Origin: Roseomonas sp. OT10
GTDB lineage: Bacteria; Pseudomonadota; Alphaproteobacteria; Acetobacterales; Acetobacteraceae
Length of the DNA: 64,000 nucleotides
Assembly: GCF_020991085.1 (NCBI RefSeq)
Contig: NZ_CP087719.1
Location: 4,050,001-4,114,000, forward strand
Direction of reading: 5' to 3'
Shown piece by piece: positions 1 to 8,269 of this stretch (positions within the stretch are counted from its first letter, which is position 1; each line of letters begins with the position of its first letter). The notes below the pieces were generated by a model. The model was given only the letters and a program-made list of their open reading frames with translations. It had not been told where the DNA came from and made no database searches. A program made the position numbers and the translations under genes.

Positions 1-270
1 CACGTCATCCTGCCCGGCGCCCTGCCCTCCGGGCTGGTCGGGCTGCGCTACGCGCTGGGCAGCGCCTGGCTGTCCCTGGTGATCGCCGAGCAGATCAACG
101 CGACCTCCGGCATCGGCTTCCTCATCAACGACGCGCGCGACTTCCTGCGCACGGACATCATCGTGGTCGGCCTCGTGGTCTACGCGCTGCTCGGCCTCGG
201 CGCCGATGCGCTGGTCCGCGCGGTGGAGCGCCACGCCCTGGCCTGGCGGCCGCAGCTGGTGAAGGGCTGA
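1..270 (+). CDS. ABC transporter permease, SsuC/TauC-like (3' part only)
   Basis: C-terminal 89 residues of an inner-membrane permease of the sulfonate/nitrate/taurine importer type; the gene begins before the window. The open frame runs from base 1. It opens with a partial EAA-like loop (LPGALPSGLVGLRYALG), which in this family contacts the ATPase, followed by the typical GIGFLI...DII segment and a last membrane helix (about VVGLVVYALLGLGADALV). The downstream ATPase starts 5 bp after its stop, so the two are one operon. The family call rests on the SsuC-like C-terminus and on the SsuB, SsuA and SsuD-like genes that follow. The exact substrate is inferred. Confidence 0.85.
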   Translation, partial: HVILPGALPSGLVGLRYALGSAWLSLVIAEQINATSGIGFLINDARDFLRTDIIVVGLVVYALLGLGADALVRAVERHALAWRPQLVKG

Positions 271-275
271 CCCCG

Positions 276-1007
276 ATGACCGCTCCCGACAACCGCTCCG
301 TGCGCGTCGCCGGCCTGACCCGGCGCTTCGGCCAGAACACCGTGCTGCACGGGCTGGACCTGGAGCTGGCGCCCGGCTCCTTCACCGCCCTGCTCGGCCG
401 CAGCGGCTCGGGCAAGACGACGCTGCTGCGGACGCTCGCGGGGCTGGACCCGGCCCCGGCCGAGGCGCGGCTGGACCTGCCGGAATCGGTCGCCGCCGTC
501 TTCCAGGAGCCGCGCCTGCTGCCCTGGAAGAAGGTCTGGCAGAACGTCGCCCTCGGGCTGGATGGCGCCGGCGTGAAGACCCGCGCCGAGGCCGCGCTGG
601 CCGAGGTCGGGCTGGCGAAGCACCGCGACGCCTGGCCTGCGACCCTTTCGGGCGGCGAGGCCCAGCGCGTGGCGCTCGCCCGCGCCCTGGTGCGCGAGCC
701 GCGGCTGCTGCTGCTCGACGAGCCCTTCGCCGCGCTGGACGCGCTGACCCGCATCCGCATGCACGCGCTGGTGCTGGAGCTGTGGCGCCACCACGGCCCG
801 ACGACGCTGATCGTCACCCATGACGTGGACGAGGCGGTGCTGCTGGCCGACCGGGTGCTGGTGCTCGATGCCGGGCGGATCGCCGCCGACATCGCGGTGG
901 CGCTGCCGCGCCCGCGCAGCCATGCCGATGCGGGCTTCGTCGCCCTGCGCCGCCGCCTGCTCTCCGAGCTGGGCGTCGAGGCGGACGTGATCCGGGAGGC
1001 CGCGTGA
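276..1007 (+). CDS. ssuB: ABC transporter ATP-binding protein, SsuB-like
   Basis: Cytoplasmic ATPase (243 aa) that would power uptake of an aliphatic sulfonate or related compound with the permease just upstream. Visible motifs: Walker A GRSGSGKT at about residues 41-48, Q-loop FQEPRLLPW, signature LSGGEAQR near 124, Walker B LLLLDEP near 143 and the switch histidine in IVTHD. The Q-loop followed by a PW pair is typical of the SsuB/TauB/NrtD branch. The start codon lies 5 bp after the permease stop. Its TGA shares one base with the ATG of the next gene, indicating translational coupling. The symbol is by family and context; taurine or another organosulfur substrate is possible. Confidence 0.87.
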   Translation: MTAPDNRSVRVAGLTRRFGQNTVLHGLDLELAPGSFTALLGRSGSGKTTLLRTLAGLDPAPAEARLDLPESVAAVFQEPRLLPWKKVWQNVALGLDGAGVKTRAEAALAEVGLAKHRDAWPATLSGGEAQRVALARALVREPRLLLLDEPFAALDALTRIRMHALVLELWRHHGPTTLIVTHDVDEAVLLADRVLVLDAGRIAADIAVALPRPRSHADAGFVALRRRLLSELGVEADVIREAA

Positions 1008-1972
1008 TGCACGCCCTGCCCCGCCGGACCGCGCTGCTCGGCGCGCTGGCCATGCCCTTCCTGGCGCGGGCCGCCGCCGCGCAGTCCCCGGTCACGCTGC
1101 GCCTCGCCAACTACAAGGCGGGCGACAACCTCCTGCTGCGCCTCGCGGGGCAGGCGGAGGGCGCGCCCTACCGCGCCGAATGGGCCGAGTTCGGCTCCGG
1201 CAACCTGATGGTCGAGGCGGTGAACGCCGGCTCGCTCGACCTCGCCTATGGCAGCGAGATCCCGCCCGCCTTCGCCGCCGCCTCCGGCGCGAAGATCAAG
1301 GTGGTGGCCGTCATCCGCGGCGACGTGAACGAGCAGGTGGTGCTGGTCCCGAAGGACTCGCCCATCCGCACCATCACCGACCTCAAGGGCAAGCGCGTCG
1401 GCTATGTCCGCGCCACGACGACGCACTACTACCTGAACCGCATGCTGGGCGAGGTCGGGCTCTCCTTCGCCGATATCCGCCCGGTGAACCTGACCCCCAG
1501 CGACGGGCTGGCCGCCTTCCGCAACGGCGCGCTCGATACCTGGGCGATCTACGGCTACTCCGTGCCCGTCGCGCGGCAGGAGGGGGCGCGGGTGCTGCGC
1601 AACGCCGCCGGCATCCTCTCCGGCAACTACCTGTTCTTCGCCGCCCCCGCCGCGCTGGAGAATCCGGGCAAGCGCGCCGCCATCGCGGAGCACCTGCGCC
1701 GGGTGAACCGCGCCTTCCGCTGGCAGGACACGCATGTCCCGGAGCTGGCGGCGGCGCAGTCCGCGCTCCTCGGCGTGCCGGAGCCGGTGATCCGCTCGGT
1801 GCTGGAGAATGTCAGCCAGCCGCGCCGCCTGACGCCGCCCGACGACGCGGCCGTCGCCTCGCACCAGGCGGTGGCCGACGAGTTCGTGCGCCTCGGCCTG
1901 CTGCCGGCCGGGGTGCAGGTCGCGCCGCTCTGGGACCGCTCCTTCGGCGGCACGCTGGAGCTGGGCGCATGA
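1007..1972 (+). CDS. ssuA: ABC transporter periplasmic substrate-binding protein, SsuA-like
   Basis: Exported binding protein (321 aa) for a sulfonate-type importer. The N-terminus has an arginine pair, a hydrophobic core (TALLGALAMPFLA) and an AxA-type cleavage region near residue 25, so it is secreted. The mature part has the SsuA/NMT1 pattern: LANYKAGDN, a segment with GSLDLAYGSEIPPAFAAA, then DLKGKRVGYVRATTTHYYL. The ATG at 1007 overlaps the stop of the ATPase gene (TGATG); a GTG three bases earlier is possible but less attractive. The next gene overlaps its end as ATGA. Substrate inferred from neighbours. Confidence 0.85.
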   Translation: MHALPRRTALLGALAMPFLARAAAAQSPVTLRLANYKAGDNLLLRLAGQAEGAPYRAEWAEFGSGNLMVEAVNAGSLDLAYGSEIPPAFAAASGAKIKVVAVIRGDVNEQVVLVPKDSPIRTITDLKGKRVGYVRATTTHYYLNRMLGEVGLSFADIRPVNLTPSDGLAAFRNGALDTWAIYGYSVPVARQEGARVLRNAAGILSGNYLFFAAPAALENPGKRAAIAEHLRRVNRAFRWQDTHVPELAAAQSALLGVPEPVIRSVLENVSQPRRLTPPDDAAVASHQAVADEFVRLGLLPAGVQVAPLWDRSFGGTLELGA

Positions 1973-3114
1973 TGGACGGGCTGGTCCTGCGCGCCGATCC
2001 GGTCCGCGACACGCTGGCGACGCTGGCCTACCGCTTCGCCCTGGGGGCGGCGGAGCACGACCGCGCGGGCAGCTTCCCGCACGAGAACTTCGCCGCCCTG
2101 CACGATGCGGGCCTCCTCGGCCTGACCGTGCCGCGCGGGCTGGGCTGCGAGGGCGCCCCGCTCGCCGAGGTGGCGGAGACGGTGGGCATCCTGGCCGAGG
2201 GCTGCCCCGCCACCGCCCTGGTGCTGGCGATGCAGGCGATCCACACCCGCCACGTCACCCAGGGCCCCGGCTGGTCCGCCCGGGTGCGCGAGCTGGTCGC
2301 CAGCGGCGCCGTCGATCGCGGCGAGCTGGTCAACGCGCTGCGCGTCGAGCCGGAGCTGGGCACCCCCGCGCGTGGCGGGCTGCCGGCCACGGTGGCGCGC
2401 CGCACGGCCGAAGGCTGGTCCCTCACCGGGCGCAAGATCTATTCGACCGGCGCGCCCGGCCTGTCCTGGGGGCTGGTCTTCGCCCGGACCGAGGAGGAGG
2501 CGCCGCGCACGGGGATGTTCCTCGTCCCGCTGCGCGCCCCCGGGGTGAGCATCGTCGAGACCTGGGACCAGGCGGGGCTGCGCGCCTCGGGCAGCCACGA
2601 CGTGCTGTTCCAGGAGGTCGCCATCCCCGCCGACCAGGCCGGCGAGTTGCGCGTCCCCGCCGAGTGGGGCCGCCCGGATGTCGAGCAGGCGGCCTGGAAC
2701 ACGCTGCTGATCGCTGCCCTCTACACGGGCGTGGCACGGGCGGCGCGGGGCTGGCTGCTCGGCTTCCTGCGCGACCGCGTGCCGGCCAATCTCGGCAAGC
2801 CGCTCGCCACCCTGCCGCGCATGCAGGAGGCGGTGGGGCGGATCGAGGGGCTGATCCGTTGCAACGAGCGCCTGGTGCGCTCCGCCGCGCTCGACGGCGG
2901 CGGCGATGCGAACGAGCTGGCGCTGCTCAAGACCACCGCCGCCGAGAACGCCATCGAAGCCGTGCAGCAGGCCGTGGCGCTCTGCGGCAACCACGCCCTG
3001 TCGCGCTCCAACCCGCTGGAGCGGCACCTGCGCGACGTGCTCTGCGCCCGAATCCACACCCCCCAACCCGATGCCGCCCTGACCGCCGCCGGCCGCGCGG
3101 CGCTCGGCCAGTGA
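1969..3114 (+). CDS. Acyl-CoA dehydrogenase-fold flavoprotein, SfnB/DszC-like (organosulfur metabolism)
   Basis: A 381-residue protein of the acyl-CoA dehydrogenase fold: N-terminal helical domain, central beta domain (LTGRKIYSTGAPG near residue 150, then the substrate/FAD-facing GLRASGSHDVLFQEV) and a C-terminal helical domain ending in AVALCGNHALSRSNPLERHLRDV. Relatives in sulfur operons (SfnB, DszC, DmoA-associated enzymes) use reduced flavin and O2 to attack organosulfur compounds. Its place between ssuA and ssuD-like genes supports that over fatty-acid oxidation. The ATG at 1969 overlaps the previous stop (ATGA), so the longer upstream open frame is a shadow. Exact reaction unknown. Confidence 0.8.
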   Translation: MMDGLVLRADPVRDTLATLAYRFALGAAEHDRAGSFPHENFAALHDAGLLGLTVPRGLGCEGAPLAEVAETVGILAEGCPATALVLAMQAIHTRHVTQGPGWSARVRELVASGAVDRGELVNALRVEPELGTPARGGLPATVARRTAEGWSLTGRKIYSTGAPGLSWGLVFARTEEEAPRTGMFLVPLRAPGVSIVETWDQAGLRASGSHDVLFQEVAIPADQAGELRVPAEWGRPDVEQAAWNTLLIAALYTGVARAARGWLLGFLRDRVPANLGKPLATLPRMQEAVGRIEGLIRCNERLVRSAALDGGGDANELALLKTTAAENAIEAVQQAVALCGNHALSRSNPLERHLRDVLCARIHTPQPDAALTAAGRAALGQ

Positions 3115-3148
3115 TCCCAGGCCAGTGATCCCGGAGGAGAACGAACCC

Positions 3149-4261
3149 ATGTCCTCGCACCTGAACCCCGTCGAGTTCATCGGCATGATCCAGCCGCGCG
3201 AGCAGTCGGAGATCCATCCGGCGCGCGGCCCCTCGGTCGATCCCGGCTACCTTGTCGCCTCCGCCCAGGCGCATGACGAGGCAGGCTTCGACCGCATCCT
3301 GATCGGCTGGCACAGCAACGGGCCGGACGGCTTCCAGCTCGCCGCCCATGCCGGCGCGCACACGAAGAAGGTCGGCTTCCTGGTCGCCCACCGCCCCGGC
3401 TTCCGCTCGCCCAGCGTGGCGGCGCGCGACTACGCGACGCTGGACCAGCTCACCGGCGGCCGCGCCGCGATCCACGTCATCTCCGGCGGCGACGACGTGG
3501 ACCAGGCGCGCGACGGCGACTGGCTGGACAAGGACGCGCGCTACGCCCGCACGGACGAGTACGTGCAGATCCTGAAGTCCATCTGGACGGCGCAGCAGCC
3601 GGTGGATTTCGAGGGCGCGTACTACCGCATCAAGGGCGCCTCGCCCGAGGTGCGGACGGTGCAGCGGCCGCGCCTGCCGATCTACTTCGGCGGCGCCTCG
3701 GAGGCCGCGCTGCGCGTCGCCGGGAAGCACGCCGACGTCTACGCGCTGTGGGGCGAGACCCAGGCGCAGGTGCGCGAGATCGTCACCCGCGTCCGCGCCG
3801 AGGCGGCGAAGCACGGCCGCCAGAACGAGGTGCGCTTCTCCCTCTCCTTCCGCCCCATCCTGGCGGAGACGGAGGAGGCCGCCTGGGCCAAGGCGGAGCG
3901 CATCCTGGGCCGCATCCGCGAGATCCGCGGCAGCGCCATCCTGGGCGGCAACACCCACGCGCCGCAGAACGCGGGCTCGCAGCGCCTGCTCGCCGCCGCG
4001 GCACTGGGCGACCGGCCGGAGGGGCGGCTCTACACCGCCATCGCGCGCGAGACGGGGGCGCGCGGCAACACCACCGCCCTGGTCGGCACGCCGCAGCAGG
4101 TGGCGGAGGCGTTCCTGGAGTACCACGCCCTCGGCGTCACCACCTTCCTGATCCGCGGCTTCGACCCGCTGGAGGATGCGATCGACTACGGGCGCGCGCT
4201 GCTGCCCATCACGAAGCGCCTGGTGGCGGAGCGCGCGGCGCTGCGCGTGGCGGCCGAATAG
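3149..4261 (+). CDS. ssuD: FMNH2-dependent alkanesulfonate monooxygenase-like (LLM family)
   Basis: Luciferase-like (TIM-barrel) flavin monooxygenase, 370 aa, close to the length of SsuD. SsuD cleaves the C-S bond of alkanesulfonates with FMNH2 and O2, releasing sulfite and an aldehyde. Family landmarks: HRPGFRSPSVAARDYATLDQLTGGR, the HVISGGDDVDQARDGD stretch, DARYARTDEYV and LPIYFGGASEAA. The start at 3149 is fixed by a GGAGGA ribosome site at 3133-3138; a GTG at 3125 is open but lies upstream of it. No reductase (SsuE) gene is next to it, so flavin must be reduced by an unlinked enzyme. Substrate specificity cannot be read from sequence. Confidence 0.82.
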   Translation: MSSHLNPVEFIGMIQPREQSEIHPARGPSVDPGYLVASAQAHDEAGFDRILIGWHSNGPDGFQLAAHAGAHTKKVGFLVAHRPGFRSPSVAARDYATLDQLTGGRAAIHVISGGDDVDQARDGDWLDKDARYARTDEYVQILKSIWTAQQPVDFEGAYYRIKGASPEVRTVQRPRLPIYFGGASEAALRVAGKHADVYALWGETQAQVREIVTRVRAEAAKHGRQNEVRFSLSFRPILAETEEAAWAKAERILGRIREIRGSAILGGNTHAPQNAGSQRLLAAAALGDRPEGRLYTAIARETGARGNTTALVGTPQQVAEAFLEYHALGVTTFLIRGFDPLEDAIDYGRALLPITKRLVAERAALRVAAE

Positions 4262-4328
4262 GCCGCCCGCCGGGATCAGGACGGACAGGCCGGGCCGGGA
4301 CGCCCTGCCGGAGACGAGGAGAGCGACG

Positions 4329-5411
4329 ATGCTGGGACGCCGGGGAATTCTGCGCGTGGCGGGTCTGGCGGGGATGGCGCTGCCGGTGGGGGCCATGGCG
4401 CCCCTGCCAAGGCGAGCCGGCCTGCCGGAAGAGGTTCTGTTCGACGAATCCGCCATCTGCCGGACGAGCCTGGGCAGCAACGCCGCCTCGCTCGCCGCGC
4501 CGGGACCGCGCCGCAAGCTGAAGCTGTCCTTCAACGCCAACGCCATCTGCACCGTGGGCGTGCCGGTGGCGAAGGAGAAGGGGATCTTCGAGCGCCACAA
4601 CCTCGACGTGGACGTGACTAACTTCGGCGGCTCCACCGACCAGCTCCTGGAAGCCATCGCCACCGGCAAGGCGGATGCGGGCGTGGGCATGGCGCTGCGC
4701 TGGCTGAAGCCGCTGGAGCAGGGCTTCGACGTGCGCATCACCGGCGCCACCCATGGCGGCTGCATGCGGCTCTTCGCGCTGAAGGACGGCAGCGTCCGGA
4801 CGGTGGCGGACCTGAAGGGCAAGACGCTCGGCGTCACGGACATGGCCGCGCCGGACAAGAACTTCTTCGGCATCCTCGCCGCCAAGGCGGGCGTCGATCC
4901 GGAGAAGGACATCGCCTACCGCGTCTTCCCCGGCGACCTGCTGGCCGAGGCGCTGAAGCGCGGCGAGGTGCAGGCCTTCGCACTGGGCGATCCGCTCGCC
5001 TCCATCCTGCGCGACCGCGACGGGCTGCTGGAGGTCTCCAACAACCTCGTCGGCGAGTATGCCAGCCGCTCCTGCTGCGTCATCGGCATCCGCGGCAGCC
5101 TGATCCGCGACGACCGCCCGGCCGCCCGCGCCCTGACGGCCGCGCTGATCGAGGCGCAAGACTGGATCGTGGCGAACCCGGACGAGGCCGCGGCGATCTT
5201 CGCGGCCAACTCGCCCCTGCCGAAGGCGGCGCTGGCGGCCATGCTGCACAGCCACACCCACGGCCACCACCCCGCGAACCAGACGCTGCGCGACGAGCTG
5301 GTGGCCTATCTGGAGGAGCTGAAGCTGGTTCGGGTGATCCGCGCCAACACCAACACCCAGCGCCTGGCCGACCGCATCTTCACCGACGTGCTGAGCCCGG
5401 TGCCCGCATGA
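4329..5411 (+). CDS. ABC transporter substrate-binding protein (NMT1/SsuA-like) with a long N-terminal lead
   Basis: Binding protein of 360 aa. The N-terminus RRGILRVAGLAGMALPVGAMA looks like a Tat/Sec signal, but about 45 further residues, with a cysteine in DESAICRTS, precede the start of the binding fold at RKLKLSFNANAICTVGVPVAKEKGIFE. The EKGIFERHNLDVDV, GGSTDQLLEAIATGKADAGVGM and VADLKGKTLGVTD segments are typical of nitrate/sulfonate-type binding proteins. The ATG at 4329 follows a GAGGAGAG site. The permease downstream starts inside its stop codon (ATGA), so these two belong together. The linker region is unusual for the family. Substrate unknown. Confidence 0.8.
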   Translation: MLGRRGILRVAGLAGMALPVGAMAPLPRRAGLPEEVLFDESAICRTSLGSNAASLAAPGPRRKLKLSFNANAICTVGVPVAKEKGIFERHNLDVDVTNFGGSTDQLLEAIATGKADAGVGMALRWLKPLEQGFDVRITGATHGGCMRLFALKDGSVRTVADLKGKTLGVTDMAAPDKNFFGILAAKAGVDPEKDIAYRVFPGDLLAEALKRGEVQAFALGDPLASILRDRDGLLEVSNNLVGEYASRSCCVIGIRGSLIRDDRPAARALTAALIEAQDWIVANPDEAAAIFAANSPLPKAALAAMLHSHTHGHHPANQTLRDELVAYLEELKLVRVIRANTNTQRLADRIFTDVLSPVPA

Positions 5412-6433
5412 ACAGCCTGACCGACACGGCCGCGCTCGCGCCGGAGGCGCCTGGCCTCTCCCGCCCCGTCCCCGCCACGCCGCCCTGGCGCAGCGGGCTG
5501 CTGGCCGCCGCCGCCTGGCTCGGCACGGCGGCCGTCATCCTGGCGTTGCCGGACGCGGACGACCTGGGCCGCACCGACCTGCTGGGCTGGATCGCCGCCG
5601 GCATCGGTATCCTGGCGCTGCTGGGGGTGGCGGCGCTGGGCCGCCGCCCGGCGCGGGCGGACAGCCCCGCCGGGCGGCTGCGCGCGGCCGGGCCCTGGCT
5701 GGTCGCCCTCGCCCTGGGCCTTGCCGCCTGGGAGCTGGCGACGGCGAAGCTCGCCTGGCTGCCGCGGCCCTTCTTCGCCGCGCCGCAGTCGATCCTGGAG
5801 GTCTTCACCGACGACTGGGAGAAGCTGGGCATCAGCGTGCTGCATTCGCTGGGCCTGCTGGCGCCGGGCTACCTGCTGGGGGCGGCCATCGGCTTCGTCA
5901 CCGGCGTGGCGATGGGCTGGTCGCGCGCCGTCTCCTACTGGGTGCATCCGGCGCTGCGGCTGATCGGGCCGCTGCCGGCCACCGCCTGGCTGCCCATCGC
6001 CTTCTTCGCCTTCGCCACCACGCGGCAGGCGGGGACCTTCCTGATCGCGCTGGCCGCCTTCTTCCCCGTCGCCGTGCTCACCTGGTCGGGCGTCGCGGCG
6101 GTGGCGAGCAACTACTACGACGTCGCCCGCACCATGGGGGCGAGGCCCTGGTTCCTGATCCGCAGGGTGGCGGTGCCGGCGGCCATGCCCTCCGTCTTCG
6201 TCGGCCTGTTCATGGGGCTCGGCGCCTCCTTCTCCGTGCTCGTGGTGGCGGAGATGATGGGGGTGAAGGCGGGACTCGGCTTCTACATGCAGTGGTCCCA
6301 GGGCTGGGCGGCCTATGCCAACCTCTACGCCGCGCTGATCGTGATGGCGCTGATGTGCACCGGCCTCGTCACCCTGCTCTTCCGCCTCCGCGACTGGCGG
6401 CTGGCCTGGCAGAAGGGGGTGGTGCGGTGGTGA
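5408..6433 (+). CDS. ABC transporter permease (SsuC-like) with extra N-terminal membrane segments
   Basis: Inner-membrane permease of 341 aa. The C-terminal 250 residues match the SsuC/TauC pattern: FFAAPQSILEVFTDDW, LGFVTGV-type core helices, and the EAA loop near ARTMGARPWFLIRRVAVPAAMPSVFVGL, then GLGFYMQWSQGWA. Before this are about 85 residues with two extra hydrophobic stretches (LLAAAAWLGTAAVILAL and LLGWIAAGIGILALLGVAAL), longer than a standard 260-residue SsuC. The start overlaps the binding-protein stop (ATGA) and the stop overlaps the next start (GTGA), so translation of the three genes is coupled. Confidence 0.83.
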   Translation: MNSLTDTAALAPEAPGLSRPVPATPPWRSGLLAAAAWLGTAAVILALPDADDLGRTDLLGWIAAGIGILALLGVAALGRRPARADSPAGRLRAAGPWLVALALGLAAWELATAKLAWLPRPFFAAPQSILEVFTDDWEKLGISVLHSLGLLAPGYLLGAAIGFVTGVAMGWSRAVSYWVHPALRLIGPLPATAWLPIAFFAFATTRQAGTFLIALAAFFPVAVLTWSGVAAVASNYYDVARTMGARPWFLIRRVAVPAAMPSVFVGLFMGLGASFSVLVVAEMMGVKAGLGFYMQWSQGWAAYANLYAALIVMALMCTGLVTLLFRLRDWRLAWQKGVVRW

Positions 6434-7188
6434 ACCCGATCGGGCTGCGCCTGCGCGGCGTCAGCCACGCCTTCGACCTCAAGGGCCGCGACCTGCCGGT
6501 GCTGGACGAGGTGGACCTGGACCTGCCGCCGGGCGGCTCCGTCGCCCTGCTCGGCCCCTTCGGTTGCGGCAAGTCCACGCTGCTGCGCCTCGTCGCCGGG
6601 CTGGACACCCCGCGCGAGGGGATCGTGGAGGCGGACGGGCGGCCGATCGCCGGCCCCGACCCGTCGCGCGTGCTGATGTTCCAGGACCCGACCCTCTACC
6701 CCTGGCGCACCGTGCGCGGGAATGCGGGGCTGGGGCTGGAGGCGCGCGGCCTGCTGCGGCAGGAGGGGGCGCGGGTGGAGCAGGCGCTGCGCCTCGTCGG
6801 GCTGGACGAGTTCGGCGATGCCTACCCGCACCAGCTCTCCGGCGGCATGGCGCAGCGCACGGCCCTGGCCCGGGCGCTGGTCAACCGCCCCGGCCTGCTG
6901 CTGCTGGACGAGCCGCTGGGCAAGCTGGACAGCCTCACCCGGCTGCAGATGCAGACGGAGCTGGTCGCGCTGTGGCGGCGGGAGGGCTTCTCCATGCTGC
7001 TCGTCACCCACGACATCGAGGAGGCGCTGCTGATGGCGGACCGCGTCCTCGTCTTCTCGCCCCGGCCGGCGCGCGTCATCGCCGATCTGGCGGTGGACCT
7101 GCCCTATCCGCGCCACCGGGACGATCCCGCGCTGGTCGCGCAGCGCCGCGAGGTGCTGGAGATCCTCGGCCTGAAGGAGGCCGCCTGA
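6430..7188 (+). CDS. ABC transporter ATP-binding protein (SsuB/NrtD-like), second system
   Basis: Second cytoplasmic ATPase of the locus, 252 aa from a GTG at 6430 whose last bases form the upstream TGA. Walker A GPFGCGKST near residue 40, Q-loop MFQDPTLYPW, signature QLSGGMAQR, Walker B LLLLDEPLGKLD and switch LVTHDIEE are all intact. The PW after the Q-loop again places it in the nitrate/sulfonate/taurine branch. It partners the 5408 permease; the window therefore holds two separate ATPase-permease pairs of the same family side by side. Confidence 0.85.
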   Translation: MNPIGLRLRGVSHAFDLKGRDLPVLDEVDLDLPPGGSVALLGPFGCGKSTLLRLVAGLDTPREGIVEADGRPIAGPDPSRVLMFQDPTLYPWRTVRGNAGLGLEARGLLRQEGARVEQALRLVGLDEFGDAYPHQLSGGMAQRTALARALVNRPGLLLLDEPLGKLDSLTRLQMQTELVALWRREGFSMLLVTHDIEEALLMADRVLVFSPRPARVIADLAVDLPYPRHRDDPALVAQRREVLEILGLKEAA

Positions 7189-7192
7189 CACC

Positions 7193-8164
7193 ATGAAGAC
7201 CATCCTGCCGCGCCGCGCCCTGCTGGGCGCCGCGCTCTCCGTGCCGCTGCTGGCCGCGCCCCGTATCCTCCGGGCCCAGGGGGCGCCGCTGCGCGTGGGC
7301 GACCAGCGCGGCAATGCCCGCGCGGTGATGGAGGCCGCCGGCGTGCTGAAGGGCTTCGAGGGCCGCCTCGCCTGGAGCGAGTTCCCCGCCGCCGCCCCGC
7401 TGGTGGAGGCGCTGAACGCCAACGCCATCGACACCGGGCTGGTGGGCGACGCGCCCTTCACCTTCGGCGCCGCCGCCGGCGTGCCCGCCAAGGCCATCGC
7501 CGCGACGCGGGAGAACCGCGGCGGCCTCGCCATCCTGGTGCAGAAGGACAGCCCCATCCAGGACATCCGCGGGCTGGTCGGCAAGCGCGTCGCCACCGGG
7601 CGCGGCTCCATCGGCCACCAGATCGTGCTGGCCGCGCTGGAGGAGGCCGGGCTGCCGCTGGACGCCGTGACCTTCGTCTTCCTGCTGCCGGCCGATGCCA
7701 AGGCCGCCTGGACGCGCGGCTCGGTCGAGGCCTGGTCCACCTGGGAGCCCTATGTCAGCCAGGAGGAGGTGCTGAACGGCGCCCGCCGCATCGCGAACGG
7801 CGAGGGCATCACCCCCGGCCTCGGCTTCCAGGCGGCGCGCGAGGACGCCATCGCCAACCGCCGCCCGGAGCTGACGGAGTTCGTGAAGCGCCTCGCCATC
7901 GCGCGGGCCTGGGCGAACGGCAACGTCTCCGGCTATGCCCGCACCTGGTCGGAGCTGATGAACGTCCCCGCCCCGGTCGCCGAGCACTGGTTCGCCCGCG
8001 CCAACACCCGCGTCGTGCCGATCGACGCCAGCGTGGAGCGGGACGAGCAGCGCAACATCGACCTCTACACCCGCGCCGGGCTAGTGCGGCGGAAGGTCGT
8101 GGCGGCGGACCTGCTCGACGCCTCCTTCAACGAGGCGATCGCGGCCGGCAACCGGCCGGCCTGA
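7193..8164 (+). CDS. ABC transporter substrate-binding protein, SsuA-like (third in locus)
   Basis: Exported binding protein, 323 aa. Signal peptide MKTILPRRALLGAALSVPLLAAPRILRAQ with an arginine pair and AQ cleavage zone. The body is the clearest SsuA match here: LRVGDQRGNARAVMEAAGVL, LAWSEFPAAAPLVEALNANAIDTGLVGDAPFTFGAAAGVP, ILVQKDSPIQDIRGLVGKRVA and EAWSTWEPYV. It starts 4 bp after the ATPase stop, so it is the last gene of the sulfonate-type operon. With the 4329 protein this gives two binding proteins for one permease-ATPase pair, which suggests broadened substrate range (inference). Confidence 0.85.
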   Translation: MKTILPRRALLGAALSVPLLAAPRILRAQGAPLRVGDQRGNARAVMEAAGVLKGFEGRLAWSEFPAAAPLVEALNANAIDTGLVGDAPFTFGAAAGVPAKAIAATRENRGGLAILVQKDSPIQDIRGLVGKRVATGRGSIGHQIVLAALEEAGLPLDAVTFVFLLPADAKAAWTRGSVEAWSTWEPYVSQEEVLNGARRIANGEGITPGLGFQAAREDAIANRRPELTEFVKRLAIARAWANGNVSGYARTWSELMNVPAPVAEHWFARANTRVVPIDASVERDEQRNIDLYTRAGLVRRKVVAADLLDASFNEAIAAGNRPA

Positions 8165-8269
8165 CGTCCCGGCGCCCCGGGGCGGCGGCCCCGCGGCGCC
8201 ACGACGCACCCAACCCCCGGCCCCACCCGGCGTTGACCGCCCGGAGCGCCGAGGGAGGGACAGGCCGGG
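8165..8269. other. Short intergenic spacer between the sulfur locus and the pgmB-like operon
   Basis: Holds a very GC-rich inverted repeat just after the stop (GGCGCC arms around a CCGGGGC/GGCCCCG core, about 8171-8200) without a T-tract, so at best a weak terminator, and a strong ribosome site GAGGGAGG at 8251-8258 for the next gene. Confidence 0.35.

Noticed and set aside
8165-8269. Intrinsic terminator after the sulfur locus
   Set aside because: The GC-rich inverted repeat has no T-run after it, so it is reported only as part of the spacer.
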